Source: an uncultured Eubacterium sp.
GTDB taxonomy: Bacteria > Bacillota > Clostridia > Lachnospirales > Lachnospiraceae
Direction of reading: 5' to 3'
DNA length: 8,856 nt
NCBI GenBank assembly: GCA_910580075.1
Contig: CAJTVR010000050.1
Location: forward strand, 1-8,856
In this document: one piece after another, positions 1 through 6,519 of the stretch
How the letters are laid out: each line of letters opens with the position of its first letter
Position numbering within the stretch: position 1 is the stretch's first letter
Notes under the pieces: model-generated
What the model saw: the letters and a program-made list of their open reading frames with translations, nothing else
Told to the model about the DNA's origin: nothing
The model's database searches: none
Translations under genes and position numbers: made by a program

Positions 1-61
1 GGTTCGAACCCTGGACACCCTGATTAAGAGTCAGGTGCTCTGCCAGCTGAGCTAGTGGCGC
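1..61 (-). tRNA. tRNA-Lys (anticodon CTT), 3' end cut by window edge
   Basis: Read on the minus strand from base 61, the sequence gives the 5' acceptor strand GCGCCAC, then TA, a D arm GCTC-AGCTGGCA-GAGC, an anticodon stem CCTGA/TCAGG around the loop CTCTTAA, a variable GTGTC, and a T arm CAGGG-TTCGAAC. The anticodon is CTT (plus-strand bases 26-28, AAG), so it decodes AAG lysine codons. The 3' side of the T stem, the acceptor 3' strand and any encoded CCA lie outside the window. It is downstream of the 937-codon gene and has its own promoter. All visible stems pair, so nothing suggests a pseudogene. Confidence 0.95.
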
Positions 62-74
62 GTTCCTTATTTAA

Positions 75-93
75 TTGTGTTCCCTGAACACAA
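75..93 (-). other. Hairpin in the tRNA leader
   Basis: An 8-base perfect inverted repeat, TTGTGTTC at 75-82 and GAACACAA at 86-93, encloses a 3-base loop. It falls between the predicted transcription start (about 92) and the tRNA 5' end (61), so the primary transcript would begin with this stem-loop. It has no T-run after it and is unlikely to be a terminator. It could protect the 5' end before RNase P cuts. Confidence 0.45.
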
Positions 94-98
94 GAAAT

Positions 99-127
99 AT
101 TATAAATCATAATTATAAAAAATGCAA
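99..127 (-). promoter_or_regulatory. Promoter of tRNA-Lys
   Basis: On the minus strand there is a -35 box TTGCAT (bases 122-127), a 17-base spacer, and a perfect -10 box TATAAT (99-104). This is sigma-A-type spacing. The predicted start is near base 92, about 30 bases before the tRNA 5' end. Phased A-tracts lie immediately upstream (131-158). Confidence 0.8.
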
Positions 128-130
128 GTG

Positions 131-158
131 TTTTTTTATAATTTTTTCAAATTTTTTT
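131..158 (-). promoter_or_regulatory. Phased A-tracts / candidate UP element
   Basis: Three A-tracts on the minus strand, at 131-137 (7), 142-147 (6) and 152-158 (7), have centres about 10.5 bases apart, one helical turn. They sit directly upstream of the -35 box of the tRNA promoter. Such phasing bends DNA, and A/T-rich sequence here is where the RNA polymerase alpha subunit binds in strong stable-RNA promoters. The function is inferred from position and known behaviour of A-tracts. Confidence 0.55.
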
Positions 159-180
159 CACAGATCCATCACAGTTCATT

Positions 181-226
181 TAGTTTTTGCAGCATCTGTT
201 CATTTAGAACTCAGCTGCAAAAACTA
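181..226. repeat. 13-base perfect inverted repeat after the scaffold gene
   Basis: The arms TAGTTTTTGCAGC (181-193) and GCTGCAAAAACTA (214-226) are exact reverse complements around a 20-base loop, which itself contains GTTC (198-201) pairing with GAAC (207-210). It is 38 bases past the stop codon of the 937-codon gene, where a transcript end is expected. No U-run follows on the minus strand, so it does not fit a standard intrinsic terminator. It could instead mark a processed 3' end or a protein site. A direct repeat GTTCATTTAG overlaps it (174-183 and 198-207). Confidence 0.45.
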
Positions 227-264
227 TAAATCTGCTTTCCTATATAAAATATCCCATCCAAAAA

Positions 265-3078
265 TTACATATTGGCAATCAAAGCTGCGATCTCTTCCGA
301 ACTCATAACATAACTAGGGTCTGACAAATCTGGAAGATCATCTGCTATCGGTTCAGGCGATGACATTAAATCCGTTTTCGCAATTAAAGATGCGATTTCT
401 TCTGAACTCATGACCTGATTCGAAGCTGACTGATTATTCTTTTCACCTTCTATAGGTACTTCCAGAATCTTATCAAGATCCAGATCCTCTACGGTATCCT
501 CCTGAATATCATCGATATCCATTTCTCTCATAATTTGTTCTAACTCATCCTCTTCTTTTGTCTGTACAGATGACTGATTCTTCCATGCTCCTGCTCGCTG
601 CTGTGCCGGCTTTGCATTTGCATTCAGCCTGTTAGGCACAGATTCCAGTCCCGCTATCATTGCATCTAAATCAGATTCTGTCTGAACAGTTTTCGGCCTG
701 GCAGCAGATTCTTCTGCCTCCTGTCTCTGTCTGAATTTTTCAGTAATGGAAGACAAATCAACTTCAGAAGATACAGGTGTTTCTGATACCGGCTCATGTA
801 AAACTGGCGAAGCAGCTGTCTCTGCCGCTATCGGCTCTATTACTGGCTCGTTTAGATCTGGCGATGCAGATGACTCTTTCAGCGCTGACACCGGCTCTGC
901 TGATACCGTATCTATTACTGGCTCGTCCATCACCTGCGAAAATGCCGGCTCATTTAATACTGATTGTGATACTGCCGTCTCTAATGCTGGTTCTGCTAAC
1001 AAAGATTTAATCACCGGCTCTGATGCTGCCGTATTTATTACTGTTTCCTCTAATGCTGGCTCAAGAACCGGTTCTGTTACTATTGGTTCAAGTACTGGCT
1101 CCGATACTATCGGCTCTAGTGCCGGTTCTTCTAATATTGGATTGAGTACTGGTTCTGATACTGTGGTCTCTATTACTGGTTTATTTAATACTGATTGTGA
1201 TACTGTCGGCTCTATTACTGGTTCTGTTGCTACCGGTTCTATTACTATTTCATTTAATACTGGTTCTGATACTGTCGGCTCTATTACTGATTCTTCTATT
1301 ACTGGTTCTGATACTGCCGAATCTATTACTGATTCCGCTTCAAGTACCGGTTCTGCTATTACTGGTTCTGTTGCTGCTGGTTCTATTACCGGTTCCGCTG
1401 CTATTGGTTCAAGTACTGGTTCTGTCGCTATCGGATCTATTACCGGTTCCACTGATACTGGTTCAAGTACCGGTTCTGCTGATACTGGTTCAAGTACTGG
1501 TTCCGCTGCTGCCGGTTCTGCTGCTATCGGCTCTAATACCGGTTCTTCTAATATTGGTGAAAGCACCGGCTCTGATACTGCCTCTGACAATACAGGAGAA
1601 AAGCCTTGTTCTGAATTCACTTGTGCCGCTGTCTGATCATCACCAATTGGCGGAAGATTTATTTCAGCAGAAGGCTCGTCCAGCATCGAAGAAAGACCAA
1701 TACCCTGATCTATCTGTTCCAGTACTGGCTCTTCCAAAACCGAAGACAGAGTTAAATCCGAATCAGCAGCTTCTGAGACTGATCCACCCTGTATTGGTCC
1801 CAATTCTGGTTCCAGTGCTGCCGGATCTAATGCCGGTTCATCCAGAATAGAAGATAACTCCAACTCTGAACCTCCAGTCTCTAAGACTGATGATTCATTG
1901 GAAACCGCCGACAAATCCAAGGCTGCCGGCTCTGTCAGCATCTCATTTTCCTCTAAGATAGAAGACAATTCCAGATCTGCTCCTGAATCATCTGCAATTG
2001 GAGACAATTCCGGTTCTGCCAGACCTTCCCCGGCTCCCATAACCGGATTTAAAACAGGTTCTTCCAGAATTGGAGACAATTCCGGCTCTGCCAGACCTTC
2101 CCCGGCTCCCATAACTGAATCTAAAACCGGCTCCTCCAGAATCGGAGACAGTTCCGGCTCTGCCAGGCTTTCCTGAACTCCCATAACTGAATCCAAAACC
2201 GGCTCCTCCAGAATCGGAGACAGTTCCGGCTCGTCTAACACAGATTCTAATCCAGAATTTTCTGATATAGAAGATAAATCTAAATCTTCGACTCCCATTA
2301 CCTGCTCAGCAGAAGGTTCTTCCTCTATTCCCATCAACAGGCGGTCCAAATCTGACTCCGACGAATTATCCGGTATCCGCACTGAATTCTGACTGACAGA
2401 AGAATCACCGGTATTCATTTGCAGAGGGCTAAACTGAGATTTCATAGATGCCACTTTGTTAGCCGACTCCAGAATATCATTTCGCAGAGACTGTTCCATT
2501 TCTTTTAAACCTGACAAAATCTCCTGCTGATTTTCAAGAATATTCTGGCTGTTTCCGGTAAGAAGTTCTTTATCCTGATCACTTAACCCTGATGCAGCTG
2601 CACTTTCTTTTTGCAGATTCATAATTCTCTGCATGATTTTATCATTCGAAATTAATATTGCATTTGTATTCTGTTTATTCCGGTTAATCTGAGCTTTTGC
2701 CAGTGCTTTCTGCGCAGAGATCAGTTCCTTATATGGCAGGCCTGCATTATCATTCAGGCTGTCCATTTTCTTTTCCATCTGATCAAAATATTTACGCATT
2801 AATAAATACGAAGCTTTTTCAGAACGGTAAACATTATCAAAAGACTCTTCCTGCTGTTTTGCTCTTTTTTCACTCAGTTTTCCAATGAGAAAAGTCTCTG
2901 CAAATACTGAAACAAGTATAAAAGCTCCCAGACTTCCAATTGCTATCAAATTATTCGGATCATTCATAATTTCATAAATTTCAACTATAAATAATGAAAC
3001 TGTTAAAATTGAAACAAATGAAATCTTCATCATCAGGCCGCTATCTCGATTTTTCTTTTCATTACTATCCTGTGACAT
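265..3078 (-). CDS. Membrane-anchored acidic repeat protein (unknown function)
   Basis: 937 residues, family not recognised. ATG at 3078 has GAGGGGG (3089-3095) ten bases upstream; the start is 45 bases after the previous gene's stop. Visible order: short charged N-terminus; hydrophobic helices at about 18-37 and 44-66; charged, probably coiled-coil region at about 67-215; low-complexity tail from about 240 to 770; acidic C-terminus. Lys/Arg on both sides of the helix pair predicts N-in/C-in topology, leaving the large tail in the cytoplasm. The tail has three 24-residue repeats (283-354), then many EPV[LI]EPI-type repeats (about 500-765), with only about four basic residues in 240-770 and almost no aromatics. 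Short motifs recur: [DE]L[DE]LSSI, acidic SDLD helices (near 242, 802) and MSSEEIA[SA]LIA twice (890-900, 925-935). Co-transcription with the DUF3881-like gene and proximity to parAB suggest a membrane scaffold, possibly in chromosome or pole organisation; that role is inferred. The open frame antisense to the repeats is a composition shadow. Confidence 0.9.
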   Translation of the reverse strand: MSQDSNEKKNRDSGLMMKISFVSILTVSLFIVEIYEIMNDPNNLIAIGSLGAFILVSVFAETFLIGKLSEKRAKQQEESFDNVYRSEKASYLLMRKYFDQMEKKMDSLNDNAGLPYKELISAQKALAKAQINRNKQNTNAILISNDKIMQRIMNLQKESAAASGLSDQDKELLTGNSQNILENQQEILSGLKEMEQSLRNDILESANKVASMKSQFSPLQMNTGDSSVSQNSVRIPDNSSESDLDRLLMGIEEEPSAEQVMGVEDLDLSSISENSGLESVLDEPELSPILEEPVLDSVMGVQESLAEPELSPILEEPVLDSVMGAGEGLAEPELSPILEEPVLNPVMGAGEGLAEPELSPIADDSGADLELSSILEENEMLTEPAALDLSAVSNESSVLETGGSELELSSILDEPALDPAALEPELGPIQGGSVSEAADSDLTLSSVLEEPVLEQIDQGIGLSSMLDEPSAEINLPPIGDDQTAAQVNSEQGFSPVLSEAVSEPVLSPILEEPVLEPIAAEPAAAEPVLEPVSAEPVLEPVSVEPVIDPIATEPVLEPIAAEPVIEPAATEPVIAEPVLEAESVIDSAVSEPVIEESVIEPTVSEPVLNEIVIEPVATEPVIEPTVSQSVLNKPVIETTVSEPVLNPILEEPALEPIVSEPVLEPIVTEPVLEPALEETVINTAASEPVIKSLLAEPALETAVSQSVLNEPAFSQVMDEPVIDTVSAEPVSALKESSASPDLNEPVIEPIAAETAASPVLHEPVSETPVSSEVDLSSITEKFRQRQEAEESAARPKTVQTESDLDAMIAGLESVPNRLNANAKPAQQRAGAWKNQSSVQTKEEDELEQIMREMDIDDIQEDTVEDLDLDKILEVPIEGEKNNQSASNQVMSSEEIASLIAKTDLMSSPEPIADDLPDLSDPSYVMSSEEIAALIANM
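784..1581 (-). repeat. Degenerate EPV[LI]-type codon repeat tract
   Basis: About 265 codons (residues 500-765) consist of short Glu-Pro-Val/Ile/Leu-Glu-Pro units of irregular 5 to 12 residue period, such as EPVLEPIAAEP, EPVIEPTVSEP and EPVLNPILEEP. The DNA is correspondingly monotonous, rich in GGTTC and ACTGGTTCTG on the plus strand. The units are more diverged than the 72-base repeats. Expect replication slippage and assembly errors here. Confidence 0.8.
2017..2232 (-). repeat. Three 72-base in-frame tandem repeats
   Basis: These encode residues 283-354 of the acidic repeat protein as three near-identical 24-residue units beginning EPELSPILEEPVL; a fourth partial unit (EPELSPI) follows. 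The units differ at only a few residues (for example DSVMGVQESLA, DSVMGAGEGLA and NPVMGAGEGLA at their ends). On the plus strand the same phrase, CTGCCAGACCTTCCCCGGCT, recurs 72 bases apart. High DNA identity implies recent duplication and a likely difference in copy number between strains. Confidence 0.85.
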
Positions 3079-3123
3079 TTGGTTTTAGCCCCCTCAGTTT
3101 AATTCATTTCCTGCGGATCAAAA

Positions 3124-4005
3124 TCAATCCATAAAATTAACTTTTCCCTGCATCCAGATATTTCCCTTAAATCTCCTTCCAACTTCCGGCACACCTATTA
3201 AATCTTTTTCATTAATACACACATCAAATATCAGGTCATTAGAATTAACTTTCATTAAAATAAGATTTTCTTTGGTCAGATTATTTTCGATTTTTTCAAT
3301 ATCCATAATCTGTCCCATAATGGAATATTGGTCGCTCTCTATGCCATATGGCATAAAGTAACTTTCTACTATACTGAAGACATCTTCTTTTTCTACCCGT
3401 TTTGAGATCATAGAATATAAATCTATGTCTTCCAAAGTCAGGCTTTCTATTGCTTCTTCATCTCCATCGCGTGCTGCTGCCATAAGATAATTATGATTAA
3501 GTCTGTTTTTCTCTGTATTTCGTATCTGCTCTTCATTCTTTCCAATCGGGAGAATAATCTTTCCATTCACAGAAAGAGCTGAAAGAATCGTTGTAATATT
3601 TTTTAAAGAAGCACCATATACAGACCTCTGATTCAAAAAATCAGCTACATTTTGCAAATAAAAAATAAGCGTAACGCCAAGGCGCATCTCATCACAGATG
3701 CCCGCGTAGGATTCGTTTCCAACATGCCGTTCAATGTCTACCTGTTCATCAGTCGATATTTCACGGCCTGTAAAAACAGGATAATAATAATCCATAGAAA
3801 ATAAATCGCGATCCTGAAACTGGCCGCAGACAGTAATTCCCACCCGTTCATTGAACATATGAGTTATTTCAGAAAACTCGCTTCCATCTGAATCGATTGC
3901 GAGCTTTTCAATATCCGGCATTTCTATGATTTTCTTGATCAGCTCATCCAGCTGCTCTTTTTTCTTGAGGTCACTAAATCCAATAGCTCGCAAAAAGCGG
4001 TGCAT
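3124..4005 (-). CDS. DUF3881-like protein, function unknown
   Basis: 293 residues beginning MHRFLRAIGFS, an opening I associate with the DUF3881 family of Lachnospiraceae; the assignment is from recall. ATG at 4005 has GGGAGG at 4016-4021 upstream. No signal peptide or convincing membrane helix is seen, so it is probably cytosolic. A middle block (about 175-235) reads LMAAARDGDEEAIESL, then DLYSMISKRVEKEDVFSIVE and SYFMPYGIESDQYSIMGQI. The end (about 236-292) alternates hydrophobic and charged residues like a beta domain, with GVPEVGRRFKGNIWMQGKV. A near-consensus promoter lies just upstream, and the next gene starts 45 bases after its stop, so this gene and the acidic repeat protein probably form one unit. 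No catalytic motif is visible. A regulatory or structural role with that partner is possible but unproven. Confidence 0.85.
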   Translation of the reverse strand: MHRFLRAIGFSDLKKKEQLDELIKKIIEMPDIEKLAIDSDGSEFSEITHMFNERVGITVCGQFQDRDLFSMDYYYPVFTGREISTDEQVDIERHVGNESYAGICDEMRLGVTLIFYLQNVADFLNQRSVYGASLKNITTILSALSVNGKIILPIGKNEEQIRNTEKNRLNHNYLMAAARDGDEEAIESLTLEDIDLYSMISKRVEKEDVFSIVESYFMPYGIESDQYSIMGQIMDIEKIENNLTKENLILMKVNSNDLIFDVCINEKDLIGVPEVGRRFKGNIWMQGKVNFMD

Positions 4006-4040
4006 CTTGTCATTTCCTCCCTTTCACTCAATCAATTCTT

Positions 4041-4069
4041 ATTATATAGTATTCGAACAGCTTTTGCAA
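4041..4069 (-). promoter_or_regulatory. Promoter for the DUF3881-like / repeat protein unit
   Basis: On the minus strand the -35 box TTGCAA (4064-4069) is followed by a 17-base spacer and a perfect TATAAT -10 box (4041-4046). The -35 begins just after the DUF4446 stop codon. The predicted start near 4034 leaves a leader of about 30 bases with a good ribosome site. I see no terminator between DUF4446 and this promoter, so read-through from parAB is also possible. Confidence 0.75.
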
Positions 4070-4073
4070 TATT

Positions 4074-4571
4074 TTACTTATATTTTAGCGCCATGTCCAG
4101 CGCCTCTTTCTCTTCTGAAGCGAGAACAATAATCGACTTGCCGCCTATAATTTCCTTGATATAAGTATAGCATCCTTCCCTGCTGTGCATTGCATTAATA
4201 ATAAAGCCATCATCTTTTTCATTCAGCAGCGCAAGAGAAAAACTCAGTTTACCGCCCATTTCATTAAATGCATCGTATTTTACAAGGCCGATTTTCTGAA
4301 ACGTAATCCCCATCTGGCCTTCTATTCTTTCAATCTTGCTCTTATTTGTATAATTGGTTTCTATTAGATCATCAAACTGCTCTAAATATCCGGTAATTCT
4401 TTCTTCCAGTGATTTCGCATCCGAATCACCCATAAATTTTTTATACTTCTTCTTCAGCCTTGCAGTCATGCCAATATTAATCAGAAGCATAATCAGCAGC
4501 AAAACTACAGCACCGGCAAGTCCCCAGACAACATATTCCAAATCAATGCCATGGTATTCACAAATACTCAT
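4074..4571 (-). CDS. DUF4446 family membrane protein
   Basis: 165 residues, typical of DUF4446, a family commonly encoded right after parB in Clostridia and Bacilli. One hydrophobic segment at about 12-34 anchors it. A Lys/Arg-rich stretch follows (ARLKKKYKKF, 37-46), giving an N-out/C-in prediction, then a helical part (about 50-88, LEERITGYLEQFDDLIE) and the family hallmark at about 91-145: QKIGLVKYDAFNEMGGKLSF, SLALLNEKDDGFIINAMHSR and the following REGCYTYIKEI. ATG at 4571 has GGAGG (4578-4582) six bases upstream, and it begins 23 bases after parB, so it is almost certainly co-transcribed with parAB. The family's function is unknown; the context suggests a membrane partner of the segregation system, which is inference. 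Confidence 0.9.
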   Translation of the reverse strand: MSICEYHGIDLEYVVWGLAGAVVLLLIMLLINIGMTARLKKKYKKFMGDSDAKSLEERITGYLEQFDDLIETNYTNKSKIERIEGQMGITFQKIGLVKYDAFNEMGGKLSFSLALLNEKDDGFIINAMHSREGCYTYIKEIIGGKSIIVLASEEKEALDMALKYK

Positions 4572-4594
4572 ATTTTTCCTCCATATCTATTTCT

Positions 4595-5509
4595 TTATTT
4601 TGATATAGACTGAAACATTTCAAACAGATGTTCGAGCTGGTTCGAGTCATAGTACTCTATTTCTATTTTCCCTTTATTTTTATCTTTATAGTTAATGATT
4701 ACTTTTGTTCCTAATGCCTGTTTCATTTTTTCTTCAATATCATGGTAAACAGTCTTCAGCCGTTTAATTTCTTCACTATCTTCTTCTGGTTTTACTTTTC
4801 CTGGTTTCCCATCTTTTAAAATCTGTTTTACAAGTTTTTCTGTTTCTCTTACGCTTAATTTTTCATCAAAGATTTTCTGTGCAGCTGTAAACTGTAAGTC
4901 CTGATCTTCTATTGATAAAAGTGCCCGCGCATGGCCAGTAGTAATCATTTCATCAACGATCATCTGCTGTACTTTATCATTCAGTTTCAGAAGACGCATA
5001 GAATTCGTCACTGTTGTTCTGGATTTTGATACTCTCTCCGCTACCTCATCCTGTTTCAGATTAAACTCTGTCAGCAGACGTTTAAAAGCAATCGCTTCTT
5101 CAATTGGATTTAGATCTTCACGCTGAATATTTTCGATAAGAGAAACTTCTACCATTTCCCGCGGAGTGAGACTTTTAATAATAATGGGAATTTCTTTCAT
5201 ACCAGCCATCTTTGCAGCACGCCATCTTCGTTCCCCTGCTACAATTTCATAATATGTATCCTTATCCTGTACTAATAACGGCTGCAAGACACCAAACTGT
5301 TTGATTGATTCAGATAGTTCCAAAAGTGCATCTTCATTAAAATTCTTTCTAGGCTGATCCCTGTTTGGCTCTACCTTATTAATATTCACCATGACTTCTT
5401 CTTTTTTTGCTTCTTCAGCCGGCTGTTCCTGACTGCCTACTTTATCAGGAATCAGGGAATCCAGTCCTTTGCCCAGACCTTTACCTAAACCACTTTTTTT
5501 TACAGGCAT
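4595..5509 (-). CDS. parB: Chromosome partitioning protein ParB (Spo0J), CTP-dependent parS clamp
   Basis: 304 residues, near the usual length of about 280-300. ParB binds parS near the replication origin, spreads along DNA as a CTP-loaded clamp, helps load SMC and stimulates ParA. The N-terminus has the conserved ParA-contacting patch GLGKGLDSLI (11-20). The ParB/Srx CTP-binding fold follows with EIVAGERRWRAAK (88-100) and ENIQREDLNPIEEA (126-139). The parS-reading helix-turn-helix is at about 151-176 (LKQDEVAERVSKSRTTV), and the C-terminal 250-304 is the dimerisation domain. Start ATG at 5509 has AAAGG at 5521-5525. It begins 27 bases after parA and shares its operon. Three matching parS sites occur at 8400-8818. 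All key motifs are intact. Confidence 0.97.
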   Translation of the reverse strand: MPVKKSGLGKGLGKGLDSLIPDKVGSQEQPAEEAKKEEVMVNINKVEPNRDQPRKNFNEDALLELSESIKQFGVLQPLLVQDKDTYYEIVAGERRWRAAKMAGMKEIPIIIKSLTPREMVEVSLIENIQREDLNPIEEAIAFKRLLTEFNLKQDEVAERVSKSRTTVTNSMRLLKLNDKVQQMIVDEMITTGHARALLSIEDQDLQFTAAQKIFDEKLSVRETEKLVKQILKDGKPGKVKPEEDSEEIKRLKTVYHDIEEKMKQALGTKVIINYKDKNKGKIEIEYYDSNQLEHLFEMFQSISK

Positions 5510-5536
5510 TCTTATAAAATCCTTTCTATATAAATA

Positions 5537-6304
5537 TTACAAGTCTTTTCTATTAATAACCTCTTTTGCTAAAAGCCGGTAACTTTCTGCACCTGCAGAC
5601 CTCTTATCATATAAATTAATCGGAAGACCATGACTTGGAGCTTCCGCCAGTTTGACATTTCTAGGGATAATCGTCTTATAAATTACTGTATTCAAATTTT
5701 CTTTTACATTTTCAACAACCTGCATAGATAAGTTGGTTCTTGCGTCGTACATAGTAAAAACAACACCCTCAATCATCACTTTCGGATTCAGCCTCTGCTG
5801 TACCAGATCAATTGTATGGATCAGCTGGCTCAGTCCTTCCAATGCATAATATTCACACTGAATCGGAACAAGAATGGAATTTGCTGTAGTCATTGCATTT
5901 ACGGTCAGCATATTCAGGGCAGGCGGACAGTCTATAATTATGTAATCAAAATCATCTTTAATATAATCTATTGCATTTTTAAGCAGATATTCTTTATCGT
6001 TAATTCCTAATAACTCTATTTCTGCTCCAGACAGATTTACATTAGAAGGAATGATTTGCAAATTATCAATCTGAGTCTGGTAAATACTTGATCTGACACT
6101 GCACTCATCTAACAGTAATTCATATACGGTATTTTCCAACAGACTTTTATCCAAACCAATCCCGCTCGTCGTATTTCCCTGTGGATCTAAATCAATCGTA
6201 AGTATTTTTTTACCCAGTTCTGCAAGACAGGCTGACAAATTAATGGAAGTTGTCGTCTTTCCTACTCCGCCTTTCTGATTAGCTATTGCAATGATTCTTC
6301 CCAT
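5537..6304 (-). CDS. parA: Chromosome partitioning ATPase ParA (Soj)
   Basis: 255 residues, the size of short chromosomal ParA/Soj proteins without an N-terminal DNA-binding domain. It binds ATP, dimerises on nucleoid DNA and is released by ParB, driving origin segregation; in Bacillus subtilis Soj also controls DnaA. Visible motifs: deviant Walker A KGGVGKTT (11-18, signature Lys11 and Lys16), Walker A' DLDPQGN (38-44), Walker B YIIIDCPP (121-128), and PRNVKLAEAPSHGLPI (214-229). Arg189 in MYDARTNLS corresponds to a DNA-binding arginine known in Soj. Start ATG at 6304 has AAAGGA (6311-6316) upstream. It is the first gene of the parA-parB-DUF4446 unit. No MinD-type C-terminal amphipathic helix and no ParA-type HTH are present, which separates it from MinD and plasmid ParA. 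Confidence 0.97.
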   Translation of the reverse strand: MGRIIAIANQKGGVGKTTTSINLSACLAELGKKILTIDLDPQGNTTSGIGLDKSLLENTVYELLLDECSVRSSIYQTQIDNLQIIPSNVNLSGAEIELLGINDKEYLLKNAIDYIKDDFDYIIIDCPPALNMLTVNAMTTANSILVPIQCEYYALEGLSQLIHTIDLVQQRLNPKVMIEGVVFTMYDARTNLSMQVVENVKENLNTVIYKTIIPRNVKLAEAPSHGLPINLYDKRSAGAESYRLLAKEVINRKDL

Positions 6305-6383
6305 TCCGTTTCCTTTCTTAACCGATAAATCTGGCTGATGTCTTTCTTATCTTTCATTTAGTGGTTTTTCTTTAACAGTTTCT

Positions 6384-6412
6384 ATTATAGCACCAACTGA
6401 TTATATTTTCTA
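6384..6412 (-). promoter_or_regulatory. Promoter of the parA-parB-DUF4446 operon (extended -10)
   Basis: Minus strand reads TGCTATAAT (6384-6392), a perfect -10 with the TGn extension. Seventeen bases upstream is a weak -35, TAGAAA (6407-6412). An extended -10 often compensates for such a weak -35. The start is expected near 6377, giving a leader of about 70 bases. The -35 overlaps an inverted repeat (6403-6429). Confidence 0.6.
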
Positions 6413-6429
6413 TAGGTTTCAGAAAATAT
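6403..6429. promoter_or_regulatory. 9-base inverted repeat over the parA -35, candidate operator
   Basis: ATATTTTCT (6403-6411) and AGAAAATAT (6421-6429) are exact reverse complements with a 9-base gap, so the centres of the half sites are 18 bases apart. The left half overlaps the -35 box of the parA promoter. That geometry would let a dimeric repressor compete with RNA polymerase. The binding protein is unknown; the site does not resemble parS. Confidence 0.4.
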
Positions 6430-6519
6430 ATCTTTAAAAGATTCTTATATTTCGTGGCTGGGAATTGTTAATTTTATCCCTAAAGAGTTGATGCATTGAT
6501 GTATTGTATTATCCGGACG

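Noticed and set aside
75..308. 77-codon plus-strand frame
   Set aside because: It crosses the tRNA promoter and overlaps the end of the scaffold gene antisense, has no ribosome site, and reads as low-quality sequence from T-rich DNA.
746..1636. Long plus-strand open frame (296 codons, Ser/Thr/Gly/Ile repeats)
   Set aside because: It is exactly antisense to the Glu-Pro-Val repeat tract of the 937-residue protein; the open frame is a product of the repeated codons. The same holds for the frames at 777-1010, 1197-1850 and 1898-2176.
4354..4608. Plus-strand frames antisense to DUF4446, parB, parA and DUF3881 genes
   Set aside because: They overlap well-supported genes on the other strand, lack ribosome sites and show no recognisable family features.
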